Positions 33,594-41,979 of a stretch of 64,000 nt of DNA are shown here, piece by piece. The DNA is taken from assembly GCA_023419605.1 (NCBI GenBank), contig JAEZXR010000045.1, positions 82,890 to 146,889 of the forward strand. Direction: 5' to 3'. Source of the stretch: Bacillota bacterium (lineage in GTDB: Bacteria; Bacillota; Clostridia; Acetivibrionales; JAEZXR01). Numbering within the stretch: position 1 is the first letter of the stretch; every line of letters starts with the position of its first letter. The position numbers and the translations under genes were made by a program. Under the pieces are notes generated by a model. The model was not told the origin of the DNA. It did no database searches and saw only the letters and a program-made list of their open reading frames with translations.

Positions 33594-35102
33594 TTACTGG
33601 ACAAGCGATGAATCCTGCGCCATGACTTTCTCCCAGCGTTCAACATACTCACCCGTTGCCCATTCTGCCATAATGACACTTTCACCCTCTTTGATTTTTA
33701 CCCTGTCCAGAGGCTTCTGCGCCAGTTTTGTGCTTTCTACACCATATACATAAATACAATTTCTACAAAGAACGATCACTACATCCCGGTTGGGTGACGC
33801 ATAAGCATCCAAAGCTTCCGGCACTCGTTCCTTAATGGCGTTCCATGATACTGAAAGCTCATCATAATTGACGATTTTCTTTGATGGCATCAAATTTATT
33901 GTAAAATCCTCATATTTTTTGCCCTCGCTGGGATTCAGATAATCCAGCCTCCCCTTCATGATCCAGTGCCCATTTCTTCGCACCACCGCAAAATTATCTT
34001 CTCTGGGCTCCTTTTCCAGCGCTTCACCTTTCAAGCTCTGATTGGATGTCAGGTGTGCCTTTGCGGAACTATCCAGGGCATTTTTTCCCAAATCTCCTTC
34101 GATATCGGAAATTTTTACGATTTTCCGCACCTCCGGTTTGTCGATGGGAACTACTTGGAGCCGGTCAAAGGAAAGGGTTGTCAGATCCGTACCTTCTCCG
34201 TATTCAAAGGAAATATAATCATTTCCAATGTAAAGAATGTTTTTCAGCATATTGGCTACAGGTTCCCTTTGCTCTTCTCCCCGGAAAACATTGGCGCGAA
34301 GACTAATGGATTCGAGGGGGTAAGTAATGAGGCTCTCTTGCAGAAATTCATTCTTGTATTGCGACTTAAGTTCTACCTTCCAGAATCCGCTCATACGGGG
34401 AACCAGCAGTCCTGTAGTTTCTTTGACCGGATATAATGTCCGGTTTTTTGTTGCTATCCACAGGGTCCTGTAGGAAGGTCTGTTATTACTCTCCGGTGTA
34501 GGAACACTTTTTAGCCCCAGCAAAACCCCTGACCGGTATAATCCCTCATCCTTCACCTGCTCCGCTTTCTGTTCCAGCATATTGTTTTTCACTTTCTCTG
34601 CAACATCGCTGGAGTAGATATTTTCAGATACCTTCTTTAGAAATAGAAACGCATTCTCTGCATGTACAATTAGTTGATTTTCATCCAGATGTATAAAATC
34701 ATAAAAATGTTTCTCTTTGGAAGTAACCGAGATAACACTTACCTGATGGTTTTCAACACCAAGATCACTGACCGGGATATTGTAATTATTCAGAAGATAA
34801 TTTCCCAATTCCAGAGTCCTAACTTTATAACTGGGAGGAGAACAGGTTTCCTCTCCTAAAACGGCAATATCTTCCGAGAAATACACTTTTTTGCCAATCC
34901 AACCATCCAAAGAGCTTTGCTCCTCGCTATGTGCCCCTGCAGCCTTATACTTTTCTACCATCCATTCACCCTTTACAGGTATGGATTTGTTCTGGGGCGC
35001 TGTAATGGTCAGTCCATCCCCTACATGGAAATTTTTTATCAGCTGCAAAAACAAAAGAATAACGATAACTACAAATGAAAGCCGTAAAAGTAAGCTCTTC
35101 AT
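33594..35102 (-). CDS. Membrane-anchored extracytoplasmic protein of unknown function
   Basis: 502 residues: one N-terminal signal anchor (LLLRLSFVVIVILLFLQLI), the remainder predicted outside. No enzymatic motif recognised; a beta-rich body includes VLGLKSVPTPE-like and FWKVELKSQYKNEF segments and a C-terminal YASPNRDVVIVLCRNCIYVYGV. It ends about 100 bp upstream of pdaB on the same strand and could be co-expressed. Start follows TTAGGAG. A Clostridia-specific envelope protein is my best description. Confidence 0.65.
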   Translation of the reverse strand: MKSLLLRLSFVVIVILLFLQLIKNFHVGDGLTITAPQNKSIPVKGEWMVEKYKAAGAHSEEQSSLDGWIGKKVYFSEDIAVLGEETCSPPSYKVRTLELGNYLLNNYNIPVSDLGVENHQVSVISVTSKEKHFYDFIHLDENQLIVHAENAFLFLKKVSENIYSSDVAEKVKNNMLEQKAEQVKDEGLYRSGVLLGLKSVPTPESNNRPSYRTLWIATKNRTLYPVKETTGLLVPRMSGFWKVELKSQYKNEFLQESLITYPLESISLRANVFRGEEQREPVANMLKNILYIGNDYISFEYGEGTDLTTLSFDRLQVVPIDKPEVRKIVKISDIEGDLGKNALDSSAKAHLTSNQSLKGEALEKEPREDNFAVVRRNGHWIMKGRLDYLNPSEGKKYEDFTINLMPSKKIVNYDELSVSWNAIKERVPEALDAYASPNRDVVIVLCRNCIYVYGVESTKLAQKPLDRVKIKEGESVIMAEWATGEYVERWEKVMAQDSSLVQ

Positions 35103-35224
35103 TATTCATTCTCCTAACTATATAACGCACAAAAGGTTTTATCCCTTTCCTTTGTGCGCTTATATTTCCTTACTATTCTATCGCAGAAATTAAATTTGTA
35201 CATTTAAAATCATTTCTGCGATTT

Positions 35225-35333
35225 ATAGGAGGATGTGATAAACATAGCGGTTCTTTTTTGCGGGCCGCTTGTGGTAGGCCACACGCGGTGTAGCAAAACC
35301 TATAGAACCGCTTTTATCACAGCCTCCTATATA
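35225..35333 (+). repeat. Family 2 element, best copy
   Basis: Outer arms TATAGGAGGATGTGATAA..AGCGGTTCT pair with AGAACCGCTTTTATCACAGCCTCCTATA. The core TTTTTTGCGGGCC, a GTGG..CCAC hairpin, and GGTGTAGCAAAA are shared with 48216 and 31700. The preceding 35103-35224 carries two further hairpins (CGCACAAA / TTTGTGCG and CGCAGAAAT / ATTTCTGCG). Confidence 0.65.
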
Positions 35334-35374
35334 TCGATGGATTTACTCCTGTCTCCCAAACTACGAATTGAGGT

Positions 35375-36841
35375 TTACTGAACCTGAACCGGAAGGCATA
35401 TGATCGCTGTAGTTCCTTTTCCTACTTCACTTTCAAACTCAAGCGTTCCCCCATGGGAGTTTACGATCTCATCCGCGATGGACAACCCAAGTCCATTCTG
35501 CGATTTGCTGTTTTTGCCTTTGTAAAACTTTTCCTTTATTCGCGGCAAGTCTTCTTTGCTGATTCCACAGCCTGTATCCGTCACTGCGATTATAATGTCA
35601 TCTTCCCCTGTAGAAACCGCTAAAGTAACCTTGCCGCCTTCCGGAGTGAATTTAAAGGCATTATCCAGCAGATTGATCAGTACCTGCTTCAATCGGTTTC
35701 TGTCGGCATAAATCTCCGGGAGCTCTTCCTGGAGTTCCACTGTAAACTCCACCTTTTCTCTATCACTTCTCAGTTCCATATACTGCCGGATGTACTCGAC
35801 AAAGCTGTTCATTTCCACCTGTTCCTTATTAAGAACCACCTTGCCGGATACAAATTTTGAAAAATCCAGCAGTTCTTCTACCATGGCGGTCAATCTGTCG
35901 CTTTCCTTCTCAATGATATTTAATCCATCCCGGACCAACAATAAATCCTCTACCTGCTGGTCATTTAAAGTAACGGCCCAACCCTTAATCGCCGTGAGGG
36001 GAGTTCTTAATTCGTGAGATACGGATGCAATAAATTCATTTTTCAATTGTTCCCTTTTAAGAATTTCGTCCGCCATATAATTAAGGGTGTCGGACAATTT
36101 TCCGATCTCGTCCTCTGCGTATTTTTTGCTTCGCACCGAATAATTCCCTGATGCCATCTTCTGGGCCGCACGGGTAACATCTTTAATGGGCTCTACAATA
36201 CTGTCCGCCATAAAAAGGCTCACCGCAATAACGGAAAATATAACTACCGCACCGATCCCCAGAAACAATATGGCAATCTTCCCCACTTCCCGGTCCACTT
36301 CGCGAAGGGAGGTAATAAAACGTATCACTCCGTCAATTTTTTCGTCCGACTTCAGCGGCATGGATACAGCCATTACCGGAGCATTGTCGTAGTCTACCAT
36401 CCCGATCCAGGTGCCTTTTTCGCCCTTCAGCGCTTTTTTATAATCGGCACTGTCGGCAATTTCTTTATTTACCGTTCCAATGGAATCCAGCAGTACCTTG
36501 CCATTAAGATCAATAATTTGCACTTGTGCAGCTGTTTGCTTCCAAAAAACATCCACATCATCTAGTACATTGTATTCCAACGGCGTGTTGGAAAAATATC
36601 TGGAATAAAAGTCTGCCGAAATTTCGATCTGATTGGTTAAAACCGTCTCCACATTGTTGTAGAAATGCTGCTTTACAAAGTAGATCAGCATCGAATCCAG
36701 TACACCCACACTTATAACGATGACCATAATGAAGTTCATCAGCAATCGTCTTCTTATACTCTTTTTAGTACCCAATCCCAGGTCTTTAGGCCGAAGCCAA
36801 AGTCCCAGGCTGATAAGCAGTCTCCTTATATTTTTTTCCAC
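35375..36841 (-). CDS. Membrane sensor histidine kinase
   Basis: 488 residues: TM1 (FIMVIVISVGVLDSMLIYFV), an extracytoplasmic PAS/Cache-like sensor (about 65-165), TM2 (ILFLGIGAVVIFSVIAVSLF), HAMP, HisKA with FIASVSHELRTPLTAIKG, and HATPase with N-box (LLDNAFKFTPEGG) and DTGCGISKEDL. The likely start is the GTG at 36841 after GAAAGGG, overlapping the regulator gene end by 16 bp. Paired with the OmpR-type regulator and a peptidoglycan deacetylase, suggesting cell-wall sensing. Confidence 0.88.
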   Translation of the reverse strand: MEKNIRRLLISLGLWLRPKDLGLGTKKSIRRRLLMNFIMVIVISVGVLDSMLIYFVKQHFYNNVETVLTNQIEISADFYSRYFSNTPLEYNVLDDVDVFWKQTAAQVQIIDLNGKVLLDSIGTVNKEIADSADYKKALKGEKGTWIGMVDYDNAPVMAVSMPLKSDEKIDGVIRFITSLREVDREVGKIAILFLGIGAVVIFSVIAVSLFMADSIVEPIKDVTRAAQKMASGNYSVRSKKYAEDEIGKLSDTLNYMADEILKREQLKNEFIASVSHELRTPLTAIKGWAVTLNDQQVEDLLLVRDGLNIIEKESDRLTAMVEELLDFSKFVSGKVVLNKEQVEMNSFVEYIRQYMELRSDREKVEFTVELQEELPEIYADRNRLKQVLINLLDNAFKFTPEGGKVTLAVSTGEDDIIIAVTDTGCGISKEDLPRIKEKFYKGKNSKSQNGLGLSIADEIVNSHGGTLEFESEVGKGTTAIICLPVQVQ

Positions 36842-37515
36842 CGATAGCCCTTTCCCCAAACAGTTTCTATAAAAGATGGATTTGAAGGATCATCCTCGAT
36901 TTTAGCGCGCAGCCTTCGAATATTAACATCAACGATCTTGGGATCACCGAAAAAGTCGTATCCCCAGGCAAGGTTGAGTAAATCATCTCTTCCGAATGCC
37001 TTACCCGGATTAGACACAAATATCTTCAACAGCATATATTCCTTCGGCGTGAGATCCAGCTCCTCCTCACCCTTAAAAGCTGTACAGGCAACACTATCAA
37101 TGGTAAACGGAGCACTTTCCAATAAATCCTCCTTGGAATTATCCTGGTTCACCAGTCTTCTCAGAAGAGCCTTAACCCTTAGAATCAATTCCATGGGATT
37201 AAAGGGCTTTATCATGTAATCATCGGCACCATACTCCAGTCCCGTGATTTTGTCCATATCCTGTCCCCGTGCGGTTAGCATGATAATTCCAACACTACGG
37301 ATTTCCTTCCGCAGGAATTCGCATACTTTAAATCCGTCCATCCCCGGCAGCATGACGTCCAATACAACTACATCCGGTCTTTCCAGCTGTGCAATTCGTA
37401 TACCTTCTTCACCGGTCGCAGCTTCCAGCACTTCAAACCCATTGCGCTGAAAATTTATTCGAATAAATGCTCTTATACTCGCCTCATCCTCAACAATAAG
37501 AATTTTACCCGCCAT
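36826..37515 (-). CDS. OmpR/PhoB-family response regulator
   Basis: 229 residues: receiver domain with VEDEAS, phospho-acceptor Asp in VVLDVMLPGMDG and MLTARGQ, then winged helix with LTPKEYMLLKIFVSNPGKAFGRDDLL and VDVNIRRLRAKIEDDP, ending in VWGKGYRWKKI. Start at 37515 (MAGKILIV) placed by GAAAGG; the frame extends upstream to 37539. Lies 31 bp after the deacetylase gene on the same strand and overlaps the kinase gene. Confidence 0.92.
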   Translation of the reverse strand: MAGKILIVEDEASIRAFIRINFQRNGFEVLEAATGEEGIRIAQLERPDVVVLDVMLPGMDGFKVCEFLRKEIRSVGIIMLTARGQDMDKITGLEYGADDYMIKPFNPMELILRVKALLRRLVNQDNSKEDLLESAPFTIDSVACTAFKGEEELDLTPKEYMLLKIFVSNPGKAFGRDDLLNLAWGYDFFGDPKIVDVNIRRLRAKIEDDPSNPSFIETVWGKGYRWKKI

Positions 37516-37546
37516 AAAATCAACCTTTCCCATCCCCAAGGTCTTG

Positions 37547-38524
37547 TTATTTTAAAGTTTTAAACTCATAGCCCCGCGACATAAAGTATTCTATAACACC
37601 TGGAAGTGCTTGAAGCGTGGTCTGTTTGTTTGCACTATCATGCATAAGCAAAACCACCTTTTCTTTGTTCCCCGCGGTCTCCTTTACCCGGTTCAGCAGC
37701 CATTCCGCCGAAGGGTTCTTTATTTCTTCATCTCCGTTTACGGTATTCCAGTCGATGCAAGCATAGCCCTTCTCCTTCAGCGCAGCTTTCATCGGCTGCT
37801 TGTAGGCATCCGACGATCCTCCCGGAAATCGGAAAACTCTCGTAGAAAAATGCTCTCCCAGCACCTTCCTGAGCACCTGTTCTGTTCTCTCAATCTCTCC
37901 CTGCAGGCTCTCCTGGCTGGAATAGATCTGGCTATAGACGTGGGAGTAACTGTGATTAGCGATGGCATGCCCTTCCTTTACTTCCCGCTTCAATATTTCC
38001 GGATTTGCTTCCGCCATCTTTCCAAGTACGAAAAAAGTCGCCTTAACATTATATTTGCCCAGTACATCCAGAACCTGAGGTGTAATGTTTTGTGTAGGTC
38101 CATCATCAAAAGTGAGGAAAACCGTCTTTTTCCCGTCTGCCTGATAGGCATTTTCCGTATTCACTGCATACTGGTCGTTGGTTTTACCCTCAGGGGGTAC
38201 TTCCTTCTTCACATCCACCTCTGTAGTTGTCTTTTCAGGTACAGGGGTCTTCTCCGAAGGAGCCTCGGTTTTATTTTCTTTTCCCTCCGGAACAGTGTCT
38301 TTCTTCGGGCCCTCATTATTTTGATCCGTACCGGCCGCCTTATCAACCTTTAAGACGGTATTCACCGCAGCATCCGCTTCATACTTCTTCTGTCCCCACT
38401 GCTCCAATGTCAGCAGAACAACCGCAATGGCTGAAATGCATAAGACGCTGCATAAAAAAACTCCGAACTTCTTAGCATTAAAATGATATTTTGTCCGATT
38501 CTTCCGTCGCTTTTCCTGTTTCAT
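37547..38524 (-). CDS. Peptidoglycan/polysaccharide deacetylase with low-complexity stalk
   Basis: 325 residues: short Lys/Arg-rich cytoplasmic tail, one membrane anchor (about 20-41), a Lys/Glu/Pro/Thr-rich stalk (about 60-120), and a NodB deacetylase domain with VFLTFDDGPTQN, ANHSYSHVYSQ, RVFRFPGGSSD and VVLLMHDS. Expected to remove acetyl groups from peptidoglycan GlcNAc outside the membrane. First gene of an operon with the following regulator and kinase. The gap 38525-39010 upstream holds family 1 repeat copy 2 and no gene. Confidence 0.9.
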   Translation of the reverse strand: MKQEKRRKNRTKYHFNAKKFGVFLCSVLCISAIAVVLLTLEQWGQKKYEADAAVNTVLKVDKAAGTDQNNEGPKKDTVPEGKENKTEAPSEKTPVPEKTTTEVDVKKEVPPEGKTNDQYAVNTENAYQADGKKTVFLTFDDGPTQNITPQVLDVLGKYNVKATFFVLGKMAEANPEILKREVKEGHAIANHSYSHVYSQIYSSQESLQGEIERTEQVLRKVLGEHFSTRVFRFPGGSSDAYKQPMKAALKEKGYACIDWNTVNGDEEIKNPSAEWLLNRVKETAGNKEKVVLLMHDSANKQTTLQALPGVIEYFMSRGYEFKTLK

Positions 38525-38762
38525 TTTTGTCCCCTATTACATAACATAATATAATTATAGTAGCGTTTTTACCGGACGAAGGGGTTACAAAAATGTGACA
38601 AGGTGACTCCCTCTACGCTGGCAATTCATGTAAGTCTGTCAATACTAAAGCTCGTATTCTGCCAAAATAGTATTCTTATTAATTATACACTAATTATGTA
38701 TAATCTTCAAATATCTGCGTATTTAAGCGGTCAAGGCCCACCGCCATATCTATCGCTCCAAG

Positions 38763-38890
38763 AACAAAGGTGGCTTCACCACTTTTGTTTGCGCATGTGC
38801 CTTTCCGAAGCATGAGGAAAAGCTGACACGCGCATAAATTCAATGCTTTTTTATTGTCTAGGAAAGAGAACTTTCCTAGACAATAAAGAA
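38763..38890 (+). repeat. Family 1 structured repeat, copy 2
   Basis: CAAAGGTGG / CCACTTTTG first hairpin, GCGCATGTGCC..ACACGCGC second hairpin, and the 13-bp stem TTGTCTAGGAAAG / CTTTCCTAGACAA. Relative to copy 1 one stem pair changes from G-C to A-T on both sides, a compensatory change. Located downstream of the YhgE gene (minus strand). Confidence 0.85.
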
Positions 38891-39010
38891 AGCCCTTACT
38901 TCCGAGTTGCTTTCTACTATCGAGAACACTCGTAAATAAGAGCCCACAGTAAAACTTACAGTCTGTTTGCGGTTAGTGAAAATACAATTTCCGCTATTTT
39001 TCACTCTCCC

Positions 39011-41212
39011 CTAATTGGCAAGATTCACACCTTCCTGGGATTGCACATCCTCCTTTGCCGTCTTTCTCCCTAAGAGAATCAGGGAACCCGTCAGGAATAC
39101 TCCCCCTACTACAGCCAATACCAACAAGTTCTTATAAAGGTAACTGTAATCGATGCCGGAGATGACTTCCTTAAGTGCATTTACAGAGTAGGTCATCGGC
39201 ATGAAGGGATTCAGTACCGTAAAGAACTTTGGAACCAATTCCATGGGGAAGGTTCCTCCACAGGATGTCAACTGCAATATCAGGATAATAATGGCCAGGA
39301 ACTTTCCTATGTCTTTCAGGTTGACGATCAGGAACTGCATAACAGTTACAAAGGACAGTGAAATAATGATACAGGTCAAATAGTAGATGGCAGTATTCTT
39401 AACCTGCAAATGCAGCCCTGTCTGCAATACATAGCCCAGTACAATCGCCTGAACGACTCCCAGAAGAGAGTAGCGCAAGTAATTTTCAAACCCATAGGAA
39501 TTTGTTTCGAATTTGAAACGCACTTTCGGGTCCATATAAATTCCAAAGAACATCATAAGGGCACCCACCCAGAGTGAAAGCGACATGAAGTAAGGTGCAA
39601 ATCCAGTACCGTAATCCGGAACCGGATTCAATTTGTCTTCCTTCAGTTTCACCGGCTGAGCCGCAAACTCATCCATTCCATTCAGCTTACCCATCTCATT
39701 GTTGGCTTTTACAATGGCATCGGCAACGCCTTGATGCGCGTCATTGGCTCCTTTTTGCAAGTCGCCTGCACCCTCGTATAGCTTTTGTTCTCCATCCATA
39801 AACTTGCCGGCATTGGCATTCAATTCACTGCTTCCTGCTGCAAGCTTGTCGATGCCCTGATTCAATGCTGTCAGTCCATTGTTCAGTTCGCCTGCACCGG
39901 AAGCCAGTAAACCGGCATTTTGAGCGGCTGTCACCATGCTGCCGGATACACTCTGTACTCCCTGTTGAATCTGTCCATAGGATTGGGCCAGCTGCGCAGA
40001 TCCCTGGGTCAGTTTCTGGGAGTTTTGTTCCAGAAGGTCCGTACCCGCCGCAACCTTCCTGCTTCCTTCCTCCAACTTTTGTGCCCCCTGGAGCAGTGCT
40101 GCTGAAGAAGACTTCAGCTTTTGAGTAGAATTTTGCAGCTGTTCTGCACTGCCTTGAGATTGTTTGTATATGGACAGTATGCCTTGAATATTTTGATCGT
40201 TCATAGCCTCCGGGTGAGCCTTTACATAGGCCGTCATGTAGTCTGCAACGTTTTTATTGGCCTGTGCCGATTTTCCCACAGAATCAAGGAATAGGTTCAA
40301 GCCGCTATCAAATGCCTTCATATTCGCCGTATACTCTGCCGTACCTTTGGATAACTCGCCAGCACCACCTTTTACAGCACTGATTCCGGTTCCGAATTGC
40401 TTCATTCCACCGTCAAGAGTCTGCAATCCTGCATTGAATTGGTGGGAGCCCTGTATCAGTTGCTGGATCTGGGTTGACCCTGCCGACAGCTTGCTGTAGA
40501 ATTCCTGCAGGCCTCCTGCTATGGTCTTGCTGCCCCCTTCCAATTTCTGTGCGCCTGCCTTTGCATCGCTAAAACCGTTGTTTAGAGCACCCAGTCCGTC
40601 ATTAAACAATTTTTGGTTATCTTTCAGCTCTCCGATGCCGGATTGCAGCGTTTTGGCCCCATCGGCAATCTTACCCAGACCATCCTCCAGTTCTTTTAAA
40701 TCCTCCGGCATTTTCCGGACTTCGACCACCATGTTGCTTACGATTTCCTTGGTTATATCCTTTGATATGTTATCCTTCACTTCCAGCATAACTCTGTTCA
40801 GAACCTGCCCCGCCAGGAAGTTCCTTTTTTCATTGGGTTCATACACGACGACTCCCTGGGTTTTCGAATCCTTGTCTGCGGAAGCAATGTTGGAGGAGAA
40901 GTCCTTGGGAATAACGATTTCCGCATAGTAACGTCTGTTTTCGACTCCATCCTTTGCATCATTGTGATTTGTAATAACCCATTTCAGATTTCTATCCGAT
41001 TGCAGGTGATCCGCAATTTCCTTTCCGAGATTTTTTGGAGTACCATTTATATCAGCCCCCTGATCTTCATTCACCACAGCCACAGGAAGGTCCTGAAGTT
41101 TACTGTAAGGATCCCAAAATGCATCAAGATAGAAAAAGCTGTATACTAGGGGAATTAATATTACTGCGACGATAACTGCGTATTTTTTGAATTGCTTCAT
41201 TGTAGAAAGCAT
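39011..41212 (-). CDS. YhgE/Pip-domain membrane protein
   Basis: 733 residues: N-terminal TM (KKYAVIVAVILIPLVYSFFY) with LPVAVVNEDQGA, a large extracytoplasmic region (about 190-530) built of repeated helical 'LxxGxxxLxxGxxxL' units predicted as coiled coil, and five or six C-terminal helices of ABC-2/YhgE type. The family includes phage-infection protein Pip and ESX-like accessory proteins; function here unknown. Start ATG at 41212 after AAAGGAGG. Downstream of and probably repressed by the MarR gene. Confidence 0.88.
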   Translation of the reverse strand: MLSTMKQFKKYAVIVAVILIPLVYSFFYLDAFWDPYSKLQDLPVAVVNEDQGADINGTPKNLGKEIADHLQSDRNLKWVITNHNDAKDGVENRRYYAEIVIPKDFSSNIASADKDSKTQGVVVYEPNEKRNFLAGQVLNRVMLEVKDNISKDITKEIVSNMVVEVRKMPEDLKELEDGLGKIADGAKTLQSGIGELKDNQKLFNDGLGALNNGFSDAKAGAQKLEGGSKTIAGGLQEFYSKLSAGSTQIQQLIQGSHQFNAGLQTLDGGMKQFGTGISAVKGGAGELSKGTAEYTANMKAFDSGLNLFLDSVGKSAQANKNVADYMTAYVKAHPEAMNDQNIQGILSIYKQSQGSAEQLQNSTQKLKSSSAALLQGAQKLEEGSRKVAAGTDLLEQNSQKLTQGSAQLAQSYGQIQQGVQSVSGSMVTAAQNAGLLASGAGELNNGLTALNQGIDKLAAGSSELNANAGKFMDGEQKLYEGAGDLQKGANDAHQGVADAIVKANNEMGKLNGMDEFAAQPVKLKEDKLNPVPDYGTGFAPYFMSLSLWVGALMMFFGIYMDPKVRFKFETNSYGFENYLRYSLLGVVQAIVLGYVLQTGLHLQVKNTAIYYLTCIIISLSFVTVMQFLIVNLKDIGKFLAIIILILQLTSCGGTFPMELVPKFFTVLNPFMPMTYSVNALKEVISGIDYSYLYKNLLVLAVVGGVFLTGSLILLGRKTAKEDVQSQEGVNLAN

Positions 41213-41257
41213 CAAATCAACCTCCTTTGATTGGAAAATTAAATATCTTGCAATTTA

Positions 41258-41281
41258 AATATTTTGAAATTCAAAGTAATT
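41258..41281. promoter_or_regulatory. MarR operator-like palindrome upstream of yhgE-like gene
   Basis: ATATTTTGAAATTCAAAGTAAT; nearly repeats the site upstream of the marR gene (41763-41786), suggesting recognition by the adjacent regulator. Confidence 0.6.
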
Positions 41282-41296
41282 CAGTAAAAAAACACG

Positions 41297-41764
41297 CTAT
41301 AAAAGTTCGGAAAACTGGCTGTTAATCTTGGATAAGGCCTTTATCATTACTTGAAGTTCTTCCGGTGTGAGTATGCCAAAAAGCTTCTGTCCGACACGCT
41401 GTTTAAGCTCTATTACCGACTTGAAAACTTCCTGTCCTTTATCCGACAACTTCACAAAAACCTGGCGGCGATCCTCCGCATCCCTGATTCTCTTTACATA
41501 TCCCTTGGTGATGAGCCTGTCAATGGTTACAGTAGGAGTGCCGCTGCTTACACCCAGCTTGCCTGCAATTTCCGACATGCTCTTCATCCCGTCGCAACTG
41601 ATTACAAGGATTGTATCGATCTCAATGAGAGTCAAATCATTCAAGTTCTTATAAAGATTTTTTTTGCTCTCCAGCTTGCTGATCTTTTCAAAAAGCTCCC
41701 TGAAAAGCTCATCCACAAGCCGTACCTCATTGCTTATTTTCTCTTGTATTATAATCCCCTCCAA
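41297..41764 (-). CDS. MarR-family transcriptional regulator
   Basis: About 150 residues, winged helix with TLIEIDTILVIS, MSEIAGKLGVSSGTPTVTIDRLITKGYVKR and the wing DAEDRRQVFVKLSDKG, the MarR signature. The start is unclear: GGAGGGG at about 41757-41763 is the ribosome site, and the only standard in-frame start nearby is the TTG at 41764 overlapping it. Downstream in-frame codons are ATT and ATA, so an unusual start codon is possible. Likely autorepressor and repressor of the YhgE-type gene. Confidence 0.85.
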   Translation of the reverse strand: MEGIIIQEKISNEVRLVDELFRELFEKISKLESKKNLYKNLNDLTLIEIDTILVISCDGMKSMSEIAGKLGVSSGTPTVTIDRLITKGYVKRIRDAEDRRQVFVKLSDKGQEVFKSVIELKQRVGQKLFGILTPEELQVMIKALSKINSQFSELL

Positions 41765-41787
41765 ATATTTTGAATTTCAAAACAATT
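41763..41787. promoter_or_regulatory. MarR operator-like palindrome upstream of marR
   Basis: AAATATTTTGAATTTCAAAA, matching the 41258 site at most positions; overlaps the region just upstream of the marR ribosome site. Confidence 0.6.
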
Positions 41788-41979
41788 TACTTATTTATAA
41801 TAATACCGAAAAACCAATTTGTTAAATTGAATATTATTTTAAATTCGGCTTTATGATTTATTGTACCCCGTTTATTTCCATTTATCTTTATTTTTTATAT
41901 AATCTCAATTTTTCTGTGAAAACAGCAGAAGGGGTAAGAGTGCATGCACTCCCCCCCTTTTTCACAGCTTACTACATAT

